Shown: in pieces, positions 8,378 through 17,412 of the stretch | Numbering within the stretch: the first letter of the stretch is position 1 | Layout: each line of letters begins with the position of its first letter | From: DASRDZ01 sp035569495 | Lineage (GTDB): Bacteria > Chloroflexota > Dormibacteria > Aeolococcales > Aeolococcaceae | Direction: 5' to 3' | NCBI GenBank assembly: GCA_035569495.1 | Contig: DATMMX010000011.1 | Coordinates: 124,001-188,000 of the forward strand | Length of the DNA: 64,000 bases | Notes under the pieces: model-generated | Databases searched by the model: none | Told to the model about the DNA's origin: nothing | What the model saw: the letters and a program-made list of their open reading frames with translations, nothing else | Made by a program: the position numbers and the translations under genes

Positions 8378-9343
8378 TCAGGTGCGGGTGAGCAGCTCGC
8401 AGGTGGCGGCGCCCTTGCGGAAGGCGAGGTGCTGGGCCCGCAGCCAGTTGCTGTCACCATAGCCGTCGTGGGCGTCGTTCCAGGTGCCATCGGTGTGGAT
8501 CCAGTTGCCGGGCCACCAGTACTGGCTCATGTCGGGCACGAAGGTCTGGCCGGTGTGCATGCCCTTGAGGGTGGGCAGTGCCTGCATGCCGACCAGGTCG
8601 CCGATGCCGCCGAGCAGGCCGCCCAACGAGACCGGCCAGGCCAGCTCGTACGTCGACAGCGTCGGCACCACGTCGAAGGCGCTGAAGTACTGCTGGTAGG
8701 CGACGCTGCTCTGGTGCGGGCTGATGCTGGGAGCGCCCCAGGTGACCACCGCGGCGATGCGGAAGTCGGTGGCGCCAGGGTCGTCGGCGAAGAGCTGGGC
8801 GATGATGCCGCCGTAGCTGTGCCCGGCGACGATCACCCAGGTGCCGCTGGGCAGGTTGTGGTCGTGGCGGTACTGCTCGACCAAAGTCCGCGCCGCCGCC
8901 ACGCGCTTGTCCCCCTTCACGCCGAGCCCGGCCTCGATGGCCACGCCCATGTGGTTGGTCACCTCTCCCGGGATCATCACCAGCACCGTGTTGTCCTTCA
9001 GGGGGCCGACCGGCGCGAGGTGGATGGGCTCGGCGCGGCCGTAGCTGCGGCTCACCCTGTAGAAGAGGTTGGCCATGTTCTCCGCGGTCGCGCCGGGACG
9101 GAGGGTGCACGTCGAGGCCTGGGCCGCGCCGGGCAGACGGCTGGCGTGGACGCCGTCGCTGATCACCAGGCCGAGCAGCGCACACGCGACGGCGGCGGCG
9201 AGGGCCACGCCCGCCTTCTGCCACCGGGTCCAGTGCCGCCCCGGCCAGCGGCGACGGGCCAGGAACCACAGGGCGATGACCAGGACCAGGCCCAGCGCGC
9301 CGAGCAGGATCAGCCCGATGAGCAGCAGCAGTGCGAGGCGCAC
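8378..9343 (-). CDS. Membrane-anchored alpha/beta hydrolase
   Basis: About 321 residues from a GTG at 9343; a longer TTG start at 9391 would overlap the upstream gene by 29 bp. Two N-terminal membrane helices lead to an extracytoplasmic alpha/beta-hydrolase fold. The nucleophile elbow is GHSYGG near residue 172-177, with an FDVVPT segment that may supply the acid and a late His in WIHTDGTW or DAHDGY. Family members include lipases and esterases; no substrate can be assigned. The gene converges with the LigD-type gene, with only four bases between the stop codons. Confidence 0.75.
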   Translation of the reverse strand: MRLALLLLIGLILLGALGLVLVIALWFLARRRWPGRHWTRWQKAGVALAAAVACALLGLVISDGVHASRLPGAAQASTCTLRPGATAENMANLFYRVSRSYGRAEPIHLAPVGPLKDNTVLVMIPGEVTNHMGVAIEAGLGVKGDKRVAAARTLVEQYRHDHNLPSGTWVIVAGHSYGGIIAQLFADDPGATDFRIAAVVTWGAPSISPHQSSVAYQQYFSAFDVVPTLSTYELAWPVSLGGLLGGIGDLVGMQALPTLKGMHTGQTFVPDMSQYWWPGNWIHTDGTWNDAHDGYGDSNWLRAQHLAFRKGAATCELLTRT

Positions 9344-9362
9344 CCAGCCGAGACGACGGTGC

Positions 9363-9968
9363 TCAGACGGGGACGCTGAAGCCGGCCGCAAAGTTCAAGG
9401 TCACCCCGAAGACCAGGTACATGAGCCACAGCCCCACCCCGATGTGCAGCAAGCCCAGCGCGTGCTCGGCGAGACCCGCAGGGCCGAGCCGCAGGCTGGC
9501 CGGCAGGTCGGCGCAGTAGACGAGCGCCAGGCCGATGAACAGCCCGCCCACCGCGGCGTCGCCCGCCTTGAAGAACACGATGGCGCCGAGCACCGAGATG
9601 AGGATGAAGGCGATCGACATGAACCCGTTGGGCCGCGGGTCGGCGCCGTGCTCGCGGTTGAAGCCCATGGCGAACCAGTGCACGCCGTACGCGGTGAAGG
9701 CCAGCGCCGCCATGTACAGCGGCGGCTGGGTGAAGGTGTGGAACCAGGCCAGCCCGGCGAACAGGTACGTTCCGGTCAGGAACTGCAGAAACCCGGGCAT
9801 CCAGATGCCCCACACCCCGGTCCCCAGGTCGACGCGCGGGTCGCGCGGCGGCACTTGGAACAGCTCCTGCGGCCCGTAGATCAGGTACCCGGTGCCGAGT
9901 CCGAAGAACCCCAGGGCCAGCGGCGGAAACCCCGACGCCGGGAAGCTGAAGATGGTCTGCGCCAACAT
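9363..9968 (-). CDS. Conserved multi-pass membrane protein
   Basis: 201 residues from the ATG at 9968, with GGGGG about 7-11 nt upstream. Six hydrophobic segments are visible; between them lie the polar motifs GYLIYGPQELF, a W-M-PGFLQFLTGTYLF segment and an FMSIAFILISVLGA helix. The order of Gly/Pro-rich helices recalls small acetate/succinate-type transporters (the GPR1/FUN34/YaaH class), but the resemblance is weak. It lies upstream of the alpha/beta hydrolase on the same strand, perhaps in one transcript. A longer reading would run through the tRNA gene and is not credible. Confidence 0.6.
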   Translation of the reverse strand: MLAQTIFSFPASGFPPLALGFFGLGTGYLIYGPQELFQVPPRDPRVDLGTGVWGIWMPGFLQFLTGTYLFAGLAWFHTFTQPPLYMAALAFTAYGVHWFAMGFNREHGADPRPNGFMSIAFILISVLGAIVFFKAGDAAVGGLFIGLALVYCADLPASLRLGPAGLAEHALGLLHIGVGLWLMYLVFGVTLNFAAGFSVPV

Positions 9969-10028
9969 GCCCGTACCCCCGCAAGTGGTGCCGCGACCAT
10001 CATAGGAGCGGGTATCCGGCGGCGCCGC

Positions 10029-10100
10029 TACCCGCACGGGGAGTCGAACCCCGGTTGCCACCTTGAAAGGGTGGAGTCCTGACCGCTAGACGATGCGGGC
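10029..10100 (-). tRNA. tRNA-Glu (anticodon TTC)
   Basis: 72 nt fold into a standard cloverleaf. The acceptor stem pairs GCCCGCA with TGCGGGT, the anticodon stem pairs CCACC with GGTGG around the loop CTTTCAA, and the T arm is CCGGGGTTCGACTCCCCG. The anticodon TTC reads GAA/GAG. The discriminator is A and CCA is not encoded. Confidence 0.97.
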
Positions 10101-10151
10101 GCGCCCGGAGCTCAGATGCTACCGGCTGGGAGGCGGAGGGGCGGGGCTGGC

Positions 10152-10157
10152 TATACT
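10152..10157 (+). promoter_or_regulatory. -10 box of the gene at 10198
   Basis: TATACT is a near-consensus -10 element about 40 nt before the GTG start of the following gene. No convincing -35 box lies 16-18 bp upstream. Confidence 0.45.
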
Positions 10158-10197
10158 CGGCGCCGACGTCTGTCGAAGGTGCAAAGGGAGCCCAGGA

Positions 10198-10656
10198 GTG
10201 CCGCTGCGCGAGATCATCGGGAAGGCCACCGCCTTCGGACTGGTGTCCCTGGCGTGCATCGGGGGCGGCTTCTTCGCCTTCTACGGGTCGCATTCGTACA
10301 ACGACTACGTCAGCGTCTACCTGCCCTTCTTCCTCTGGATCGTCGGCGCGGGCGTCGGCGGGATCGGGACCCTGCTGGTGCTCGGCATCATCGCCGACGG
10401 TCGCCGCCGCCAGAAGGAGGAGGCGCTGCACATCACGCCGCGCCCGGGCCCGCTGGGGCCGCCCCCGCCGTGGGGCATGGGCGACGTTGGCCGTCCCGGC
10501 AGCGGCGTGGTCAAGATGGGCGAGCATCCCCGGCCCATGGGCGGCGGCGTGGTGCGGGTGGTCAGCTCGCGGGCGAGCAATCTCGACGCTCCGCTGCTGA
10601 TCGGCGCCCTGCTGGTCTGGACGCTGGTGATGCTGATCTGGCTGGCGCCGCGCTGA
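10198..10656 (+). CDS. Small membrane protein, unknown function
   Basis: 152 residues from the GTG at 10198, which has GGGAG 7 nt upstream. Two N-terminal helices (about residues 10-30 and 40-65) are followed by a Pro/Gly-rich cytoplasmic loop (PRPGPLGPPPPWGMG) and a final helix near residues 130-150 ending WLAPR. There is no recognisable domain. It faces the tRNA gene divergently, and its end lies 8 bp from the convergent IPT/TIG gene. Confidence 0.55.
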   Translation: MPLREIIGKATAFGLVSLACIGGGFFAFYGSHSYNDYVSVYLPFFLWIVGAGVGGIGTLLVLGIIADGRRRQKEEALHITPRPGPLGPPPPWGMGDVGRPGSGVVKMGEHPRPMGGGVVRVVSSRASNLDAPLLIGALLVWTLVMLIWLAPR

Positions 10657-10664
10657 GATAGAGG

Positions 10665-12902
10665 CTAGCGGCGGCGCAGGGCTCCCAGGGCGAGGGAGGC
10701 GGCCACCGCGAGCATCCCGGCGCCGAAGCGCGCCAGGGAGGCGGCTGCGGCGGCGATGTCCCTGAGGGCGTCGCGCGGATCGCGGTCCTTGGCTGTGGCA
10801 CCCGCGCCGGACGCGGCCGCCGGGGCGGTGACCAGGTTGAGCCCGAAGCCCGCTCCGAAGAGGAGCACGCAGGCGATCAGCGCCCACAGCACGGGCGAGC
10901 GCACCGAGACCAGCGAGGGCAGCGGCGACCCGCCGCCGGCGGCCCCGCCGGCGCGGCCCGAGGCGACCGCCGCGGTGGCCGAGCGGCCGACCACGCGCAC
11001 CTCGTCCGAGTAGATGCCGGAACGGGCCAGAACGATGTGGTCACCCGCGGTGGCGCTGAGGTGGATGGTGCCGGTCACCCGACCGGCGGCGTCGGTCACG
11101 CCGTGGGCGGGGTTGAGCTTGGCGTCGTTGCCGGGCTCGATGACCAGCAGCAGGTCGACCGGGGCGCCGACCACTGGCTTGCCGAAGGCGACCAGCGTCA
11201 CCGTGAAGGGCACGTCGCCGCCGGGATCCGCCTGGTTGGCGCTCGCGTCGAGCTTGAGGCTGACCGGGCCCGGCGGCGGCGCGGGCTTGACGAACTGCAC
11301 GGGGCCGTGGGCGATGAGCGGGCCGGTGTCGCTGGGGAGGATCAGGCCGTTGGCGGCGACCTGGGCGCCGGGCACGCCGGGCACGGGGGTGGCGCCACCG
11401 CCGCTCCTGCCGCCAGACGAGCCGCTGCTGCCGGAACCGGAGCCGCCGCCGCTCGACCCGCCGCCCGGACGCGCGGTGGGCGGGGGCGGGTCGTCGATGG
11501 TGTAGGCGGAGGTCGCCGCGGCATTGGTGCCCGCGGGCGTCAGGGCGATCGTCGTCCCGCCAGGGGAGACGTTCGCGGGCAGCGAGACCACGACCGACTT
11601 GTCGCCCCACACCGTGACGGTGGCGGCCTGGCCGCCGACCTGGACGCCGCCCTGCTGGGTGCCGAAGGTGGTGCCGTCGATCTCGATGATCGCCCCCGCG
11701 GCGGCGTGGCCCGGGGTGGTGCCGGTGATCTTCGGCAGCACCGTGAACGGCTGCGCGGGCGGGGCGTTGGTGCCGTTGGTGCTGATGGTCATGGTGGTGC
11801 CGCCCGGGGCCAAACCGTCCGGCACGGTGAAGACGATGCTCGACGGCGACCACTGCTGCACCGTGGCGCCGGTGCTCCCGATGCTGACGCCGCCGGTCTG
11901 CGGGCCGAAGCCGGCGCCGTTGACGGTGACGGTGTCGCCGACCGCGGCCGAGCTGCCCGGGGACAGGCCGCCGACACTGGCGTTGACGCCGAGGCTGCCG
12001 GGGGAGAACTGCTTGGAGTCGGCGGCGCGGGTCAGGGTGAGGGCGCCGCTGGTGGCGTTGCCGGGCACCGTCACGGTGACGGAGGTCTCGTTCCAGGACG
12101 ACGACGCGCCCAGGCCGCCGATGGTGGCGCTGCCCTGCCGGCCGAAGCCGCTGCCGCTGACGGTGACGGTCTGGCCGGGGACGGCCGAGCTGCGCGACAT
12201 GCCGGAGACACTGGGTGCGATGTCGAATGGCACGGACGACACGAAGGTGATGCGTGTCGGATCACCCGCGGTGGTCCTGGTCGCGTCGGTCGGCACGCTG
12301 ATGCTCACGTCGACCGCGCCGTCGCAGTACTGCGAGGGCATCTGCAACGTGATGTGCGCGTCATCCGCGACCGGCGCCGAGCCCGACGTGCCGCTGCAGC
12401 CGCCGCTGCCGCCCGCGGTCCAGCGGTAGGCGGCGGAGGTGAGCACCGAGCCACTCGGCAGCGCGTTGCCGAAGGTGAATCCGCCGCCCTGCAGGTGCAC
12501 GGTCGCGCCCGCTGCAGGCGACGCATTGTCGAGGCCGCTGAACGAAGGATCGGTGGCGTACAGGAGGTGGCCGTCGCTGCTGTTCGTGCCACCGTTGGCA
12601 TCGCGCAGTGTGACGGTCACCGGGCCATTCCAGCCCGCCCCCGCGGTGAAGGTGATGTGACTCCCGTCGGTGCTGGGGTTCGACACCGACTGCGTACCGA
12701 CGCTGACCAGCAGCGTGCACACGCCAGGTGAGAACCCGCTGCCGTTGATGGTCACCGACGCACCCGCGGTGCCGTGCTGCTGACTCAACGACTGCACCGA
12801 CGGCGCGTTGCACAGGCTCGTCGCCAGAACGCTGTGCGTCGACAGCGGCAGCGCCGCGGCCGCGACGGAAAACGCCGTCAGGCTGAGCGCAACCCGCTTC
12901 AC
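10665..12902 (-). CDS. Secreted multi-IPT/TIG-domain surface protein
   Basis: 745 residues from the GTG at 12902, with GGGGAG 6 nt upstream; this start overlaps the sortase stop (GTGA). A signal peptide (1-26) leads to four or five Ig-like IPT/TIG repeats of 80-90 residues, each with the strand-turn signature of the type PGQTVTVSGSGFG. After these come a Gly/Ser-rich linker, a further Ig-like domain of the KPVVGAPVDLLL type and a membrane helix near residues 685-705. It is probably an adhesin or scaffold displayed on the cell surface. It carries no LPXTG motif, so the adjacent sortase may not anchor it. Confidence 0.8.
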   Translation of the reverse strand: MKRVALSLTAFSVAAAALPLSTHSVLATSLCNAPSVQSLSQQHGTAGASVTINGSGFSPGVCTLLVSVGTQSVSNPSTDGSHITFTAGAGWNGPVTVTLRDANGGTNSSDGHLLYATDPSFSGLDNASPAAGATVHLQGGGFTFGNALPSGSVLTSAAYRWTAGGSGGCSGTSGSAPVADDAHITLQMPSQYCDGAVDVSISVPTDATRTTAGDPTRITFVSSVPFDIAPSVSGMSRSSAVPGQTVTVSGSGFGRQGSATIGGLGASSSWNETSVTVTVPGNATSGALTLTRAADSKQFSPGSLGVNASVGGLSPGSSAAVGDTVTVNGAGFGPQTGGVSIGSTGATVQQWSPSSIVFTVPDGLAPGGTTMTISTNGTNAPPAQPFTVLPKITGTTPGHAAAGAIIEIDGTTFGTQQGGVQVGGQAATVTVWGDKSVVVSLPANVSPGGTTIALTPAGTNAAATSAYTIDDPPPPTARPGGGSSGGGSGSGSSGSSGGRSGGGATPVPGVPGAQVAANGLILPSDTGPLIAHGPVQFVKPAPPPGPVSLKLDASANQADPGGDVPFTVTLVAFGKPVVGAPVDLLLVIEPGNDAKLNPAHGVTDAAGRVTGTIHLSATAGDHIVLARSGIYSDEVRVVGRSATAAVASGRAGGAAGGGSPLPSLVSVRSPVLWALIACVLLFGAGFGLNLVTAPAAASGAGATAKDRDPRDALRDIAAAAASLARFGAGMLAVAASLALGALRRR

Positions 12903-13537
12903 GCCTTGCTCCCCGCGGGATCCGCGATGAACACCAGGCGGTCGCCGGCGAGCGCCCCCTGCCACAGCGGCCAGCACGTCGTCAGGTACAGGTGCTCGCC
13001 GGGGAGCGGATTGCGCACCACCGCCTGGTCGTTGCCGCTGACGATCTCGCGCTTGCTGATCGTGTACGCGTAGCGCCCGTAGCCCATCTCGAGCTGGATG
13101 GTGTCGCCCGCGTGCAGGTCGCCCCAGCTCAGCGAGAAGCCGTTGTGGTTGCCGATGAGGATGATGCGTCCCTCACCGGGGTAGCCGGTGTGGTCCTCGT
13201 GTCCGGGGCCGGCGCTGAGCATGCCGCTGTCCGACCCCTCGCTGACGATCGCCTCGAAGCCGATGCGCGGGATGCGCAGCCGGGCCAGCGGCTGGCCGTC
13301 GGCGAGGTGGGGCTGGAGCTGGGTGAAGGCCGCGGCTCCGGCGCCGGACGCCGCCGTCACCGGGGCGGCGTCGGCGACGCTGCCCGCGGGATGCGCGGTG
13401 TTCCAGGCGGATTCGAGGCGGTGCTGCTGGTAGCTCTGGTAGCCGACCAGGACACCGACATAGGCGATGAGCAGGACGCCGACGCTCATCAGCGCCCAGC
13501 TCGTCCGCCTCAGCCAGCGATGAGTCCGGGAGCGCAT
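12899..13537 (-). CDS. Sortase
   Basis: 212 residues: a single N-terminal membrane helix (about 13-33), a spacer, and a sortase beta-barrel. The catalytic triad is readable as His131 (GNHNG), Cys188 in LTTCWPLW and Arg200 in GDRLVF. This LTTC...R spacing fits class D/E-like sortases of high-GC monoderms. The enzyme cleaves LPXTG-type motifs of secreted proteins and joins them to the cell wall. Its natural substrate is most likely the LPKTG protein immediately upstream. The stop overlaps the start of the IPT/TIG gene, so those two are co-translated. Confidence 0.92.
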   Translation of the reverse strand: MRSRTHRWLRRTSWALMSVGVLLIAYVGVLVGYQSYQQHRLESAWNTAHPAGSVADAAPVTAASGAGAAAFTQLQPHLADGQPLARLRIPRIGFEAIVSEGSDSGMLSAGPGHEDHTGYPGEGRIILIGNHNGFSLSWGDLHAGDTIQLEMGYGRYAYTISKREIVSGNDQAVVRNPLPGEHLYLTTCWPLWQGALAGDRLVFIADPAGSKA

Positions 13538-13582
13538 CGGTGGGAGGATCCCTGTTGTTCGGCGGTTCGAGTTGTTGCGGGG

Positions 13583-13614
13583 CCTGCCCGGGTGGATGCG
13601 CCCACCCGGGCAGG
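13583..13614 (-). other. 13-bp perfect stem-loop between LPKTG gene and sortase gene
   Basis: Arms 13583-13595 and 13602-13614 are perfectly complementary, with a 6-nt loop. The structure sits between the stop of the surface-protein gene and the sortase start. No T-run follows on either strand, so it may weaken read-through or protect the 3' end of the upstream message rather than act as a classical terminator. Confidence 0.6.
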
Positions 13615-13630
13615 TGTCACGCGTGTGCGG

Positions 13631-15748
13631 TTATCGCACGCGCCGCAGTCGCGCCCACAGGCCGGGCGCCACTCGGAGCGAGATTGCGACAGCGATGAGA
13701 AGCAGGCCGGCCGGGATGGCGAGGCCACCGAGCATGCCGGTCTTGGGCAGCGAGGTGATGTTGGCGGTGTCGGGCAGCGGGCAGGTCGGGCCGCTGCCGG
13801 GACCGTTGCAGCCGGCAGGCTGGCTGCAGTTGGTCGCGCAGGGGGGGTTGTCCTGCCCGGTCATCGACGCCGCAGCCGTGGTGTCGGCGAGCGCGATGCG
13901 GGCGATGTTGCTGCCGTCGTCACCGAAGCCCTGGATGCCCGACTTAATGCCGCCGGCCGTCTTCGGCGCCGCCCCGTTGGCGGAGGTCGAGGTGCCCGGC
14001 ACCAGGTCGTGGCAGTTGCTGGGGTCGGCGGTGCAGGCCACGTCGCCGTTCATCAGCCGCACGTCCAGCGCGGCCATGCTGACCTCGCGGTAGGTGGGCA
14101 GGTTGGCGACGGTGTTCTGCACGCCACGGGTGATGTCGAGGGTCACCGAGCCGACGCCCGGGACGGTGAAGACGTGGTGCCACTCCTGGCCCGGGCCGAG
14201 GGCCTGGGTGGTCGGCACCGCGCCGGGCAGAGCGCCGTTGAGGTTGGGCAGCGCGCTGTTGAGGTCGATGGTCTGGCCGAGCACAGTGACCGTGTTGAGG
14301 CCCGCGGTGCCGACCGGCGCGCCGGTGCCCGGTCCCACCGCCGCGTCCGCGGCCGAGGTGATGCCCTCGATCTGCAGCAGCGGCGTGGACGCGTGGGTCG
14401 TGTTGACGGTGATGCCGCCGGTGGCCGGCAGGTTGGTGATCACGGCGTTGATCGCCTGGGACAGCTGGCTGCCGATGGGCAGCAGGGCGAGCTGGCCGAC
14501 CCGCGCCGTCGCGGTCGATTCGACGCCGCCGCCGGCCACGGGCACGGTCTTCGAGGTGGCGATGCTCTTGGTGACCGAGACCAGGCTGCCCAGGTCGGGA
14601 ATGCCCAGGCCCTTCAGCGCGGCGATGAGCGCGTTGAGCCCGTCGAGCGAGGCCGAGAGCTTGGCGTCCCACAGCTTGAGCGCGCTGAGGTCGACCGGCA
14701 CCGGCGCGGCGCCGGTGGTGGCGGCAACCGTGCCGAGGGTCTGGTTGACCAGGCCGCCGATCTGGGTGAGCGTGCTCTGCAGCGGGGCGGGCACGCCGGG
14801 AACGCTGCTGAGGATGTTGCCCGCCTGGGTGGGGTCGGCGATCGCCTTGCTCAGCGCGTCGACCAGCGACTTCAGCAACGAGGAGAGCGCGGAGAGGTTG
14901 GCGCTGCTCGTGTTGCTCATCATCAGCGCGGGAATCTGCAGCGCGGCGGTGGTGTTGTCGGCCGACACCTGCGGCCCGGTCTTGCCGTCCCTGGCCGTGG
15001 TGGCGCCGTTGAGGGCGTAGGCGTTGAACGGGTCGACGCTCACCGTGGCGCCGTCGAGCTGCTGCACGGTGTTGCCGTTGAGCTTGATGGCGACCGCGTT
15101 GGCGTGGTCGTCGGGGTTGTCGGCCACGTTCTTCTGGCCAAGGCTGGCTGCAACGGTGCCGAGGATGTTGAGGTGGGCGACGCCCAGAGCGGGCACGGTG
15201 ATGGTCGCGCCGCCGGCGCTCGCCTGCGCCTGCAGGTAGTCGGTCAGGCCGGTGACGCCGTTCTGCTGCAGCGCGTTGGCGCCGTTGTTGATGAAGTTGG
15301 CGATCTGCGTCTCGACGGCGCCGATGTTGGCGTTGAGCACGTCCCAGTCGGTCGCCACCGGGGCGGACTGGGAGCTGCCAGAGAGCACGTCGGTGCCGGC
15401 GGCGGTCAGGGTGGCGTCGTCACGCGCCTGGGCGACGTACACGCTGAGCGGCTTGTCCGTGGGCAGGCCGGTGGGCAGCGTGATGCCCAGCGGGCAGGTC
15501 GTGGTGGTGGGGGTGCTGCCGGGGCAGAGCGTGTCGCGCAGGGTGGTCAGCGCGGCGGTCACCTGCTGCCAGCCCTGGGTGCCGACGGTGTTGACCACGG
15601 GTGCCAGGGAGAGCTGGACGGTCACGGCGGAGGCGCTGGCGGAGCCGTGGGGGAGTGCCGGTGCGGTGCTGTCCGCCCGGGCCGAGAGAGGGAGGGTGGC
15701 CAGACCGGCCATCAAGCCGGCGGCCAGCACTGCCTTGCGAGTCTTCAC
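13631..15748 (-). CDS. LPKTG-anchored cell-wall surface protein
   Basis: 705 residues from the GTG at 15748, which has GGGGAA 5 nt upstream and directly precedes a signal peptide (KTRKAVLAAGLMAGLATLPL, cut near ARA-DS). The long ectodomain is Ala/Val/Thr-rich and strand-forming, with a choice-of-anchor-like character. Near residues 625-655 a Cys-rich segment (DNPPCATNCSQPAGCNG) precedes a complete sorting signal: LPKTG at 667-671, a hydrophobic stretch and the tail RLRRVR. It is the obvious substrate of the sortase 94 bp downstream. The function of the ectodomain is unknown; structural or adhesive roles are plausible. Confidence 0.85.
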   Translation of the reverse strand: MKTRKAVLAAGLMAGLATLPLSARADSTAPALPHGSASASAVTVQLSLAPVVNTVGTQGWQQVTAALTTLRDTLCPGSTPTTTTCPLGITLPTGLPTDKPLSVYVAQARDDATLTAAGTDVLSGSSQSAPVATDWDVLNANIGAVETQIANFINNGANALQQNGVTGLTDYLQAQASAGGATITVPALGVAHLNILGTVAASLGQKNVADNPDDHANAVAIKLNGNTVQQLDGATVSVDPFNAYALNGATTARDGKTGPQVSADNTTAALQIPALMMSNTSSANLSALSSLLKSLVDALSKAIADPTQAGNILSSVPGVPAPLQSTLTQIGGLVNQTLGTVAATTGAAPVPVDLSALKLWDAKLSASLDGLNALIAALKGLGIPDLGSLVSVTKSIATSKTVPVAGGGVESTATARVGQLALLPIGSQLSQAINAVITNLPATGGITVNTTHASTPLLQIEGITSAADAAVGPGTGAPVGTAGLNTVTVLGQTIDLNSALPNLNGALPGAVPTTQALGPGQEWHHVFTVPGVGSVTLDITRGVQNTVANLPTYREVSMAALDVRLMNGDVACTADPSNCHDLVPGTSTSANGAAPKTAGGIKSGIQGFGDDGSNIARIALADTTAAASMTGQDNPPCATNCSQPAGCNGPGSGPTCPLPDTANITSLPKTGMLGGLAIPAGLLLIAVAISLRVAPGLWARLRRVR

Positions 15749-15921
15749 GAGTTCCCCGTGCCTCCTTCCTACGATCCGTTGGGCTGCTGTACGAAACGTC
15801 GAGGCCGGCTGTGGCTGCCTCTCGGGTCCCCGCTGGCGCACACTTGTCGGCCTGTGGCTCGCTTGACGCTTCTTGGAACGCTTGCCCGTGACAAATCCTT
15901 GCGTGCGTTTGCAACAAATCA

Positions 15922-17412
15922 GTGACGACGGCTGTCTTGGCCACCGCGGGCTCTGACGGGCCGGCCCGGCGGGTCCGGTTCGCCCCCTCCCCGACCGGCG
16001 CCCTGCACATCGGCTCGCTGCGCACGGCCCTCTTCAACTGGCTGGCCGCCCGCGCCTCCGGCGGCAGCTTCCTGCTCCGCATCGAGGACACCGACCAGGG
16101 CCGCTACGTGCCCGGCAGCGAGCAGCAGATCCTCGACTCGCTGCGCTGGCTCGGCCTCGACTGGGGCGAGGGCCCCGAGGTCGGCGGCCCCCACGCCCCC
16201 TACATCCAGTCGCTGCGCACCGACATGTATAGGGAGCACGGCGAAAGGCTGGTCGCGCTCGGCGCCGCCTACTGGTGCACCTGCACCCCCGAGCGGCTGG
16301 CCGAGATGCGCGACGCCCAGCGCAAGGCCGGGCAGCCGACGCGCTACGACCGCCGCTGCCTGGCGCGCCAGGCGGAGGTGGCCGGGGAGCGCGCCGCCGG
16401 GATGCCCGCCGTGCTGCGGCAGCTCATGCCCCCGGGCGTGTCGCGCTGGGACGACCTCATCCGCGGCGAGGTCCGCTTCGACAACGCCGAGGTCGACGAC
16501 TCGGTGCTGCTCAAGAGCGACGGCTTCCCCACCTACCACCTGGCCAACGTCGTCGACGACCACCTCATGGGCATCACCGACGTGATCCGCGCCGAGGAGT
16601 GGATCCCCAGCACGCCCAAGCACCTGGCGCTGTACGACGCCTTCGGCTGGGAGCGGCCGCGCTTCGCCCACGTGCCGATCGTGCTCGGCGAGGACCAGAA
16701 GAAGCTGTCCAAGCGGCGCGGCGCGCGCAACGTGCTGGAGTACCGCGACCTCGGCTACCTCCCCGCCGCGCTGGCCAACGCCATGGCCCTGCTGGGCTGG
16801 TCGTCGGGCAGCGAGGACGAGGTGTTCACCCTGGCCGAGCTGGTCGAGCGCTTCTCCATCGAGCGGGTCAACGCCGCGCCCGCGGTCTTCGACCCCAAGC
16901 GGCTCGACGCCCTGCAGGGCCTGCACGTGCGCCGCCTGGCGCCCAAGGAGCTGGCCGCGATGCTGGAGCCCTGGCTGCCCGGCACCACGCCGGAGCAGCG
17001 CCGCGCCCTCACCCCGCTGCTGCAGGAGCGCATCACCACCCTGCGCGACGCCGCCGACCTCGCCGCCCCCCTGCTCGGCGAGGCGCCATGGGCGGACGGC
17101 GTGCAGTTCCCGCCCAAGAAGGTCGACGGCGCCACCGCCGCCGCGCTGCTCGACGCCGCCATCGCCGAGTTGGAGAGCGGCGCGCTGAGCGACCCGGCCG
17201 CGCTGCGCGAACGGCTCACGGCGATGCTCGAAGCACGCGGCGTCAAGGCGCGCGACGGCTTCCGCGTGCTCTACATCGCCATGCTGGGCAGGCCCCAGGG
17301 GGTGCCCGTCTTCGACGCCATGGCCTTCGTCGGGCGCGACGTGACGCTACGGCGTTTGCGCCACGCCCGGCAGAAACTCGCAGAGCTCACCCAGACGGAG
17401 GCATCCCGTTGA
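15922..17412 (+). CDS. gltX: Glutamyl-tRNA synthetase
   Basis: 496 residues. The class I signature HIGS appears near residue 28 in RFAPSPTGALHIGSLR, and the KMSKS equivalent is KKLSKRRGA near 259-265. LLRIEDTDQ and the C-terminal helical anticodon-binding region are normal. The enzyme charges tRNA-Glu (or tRNA-Gln in organisms using GatCAB) with glutamate in the cytoplasm. The GTG at 15922 has no strong ribosome site. It heads an operon of four genes joined by 4-bp overlaps. A tRNA-Glu gene lies 5.8 kb away. Confidence 0.97.
   Translation: MTTAVLATAGSDGPARRVRFAPSPTGALHIGSLRTALFNWLAARASGGSFLLRIEDTDQGRYVPGSEQQILDSLRWLGLDWGEGPEVGGPHAPYIQSLRTDMYREHGERLVALGAAYWCTCTPERLAEMRDAQRKAGQPTRYDRRCLARQAEVAGERAAGMPAVLRQLMPPGVSRWDDLIRGEVRFDNAEVDDSVLLKSDGFPTYHLANVVDDHLMGITDVIRAEEWIPSTPKHLALYDAFGWERPRFAHVPIVLGEDQKKLSKRRGARNVLEYRDLGYLPAALANAMALLGWSSGSEDEVFTLAELVERFSIERVNAAPAVFDPKRLDALQGLHVRRLAPKELAAMLEPWLPGTTPEQRRALTPLLQERITTLRDAADLAAPLLGEAPWADGVQFPPKKVDGATAAALLDAAIAELESGALSDPAALRERLTAMLEARGVKARDGFRVLYIAMLGRPQGVPVFDAMAFVGRDVTLRRLRHARQKLAELTQTEASR

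Noticed and set aside
10201..10661. Alternative frame at the small membrane protein gene
   Set aside because: The other long frames lack a ribosome site and hydrophobic segments; the GTG at 10198 has GGGAG and yields membrane helices.
13583..13614. Stem-loop as a classical Rho-independent terminator
   Set aside because: The stem is perfect but no T-run follows on either strand, so it is reported only as a stem-loop.
12992..15925. A 977-codon open frame antisense to the sortase and LPKTG genes
   Set aside because: It is an Arg/Gly/His-rich shadow frame created by high GC3 on the other strand; it has no domain, and the opposite strand has clear signal peptide, triad and sorting motifs.
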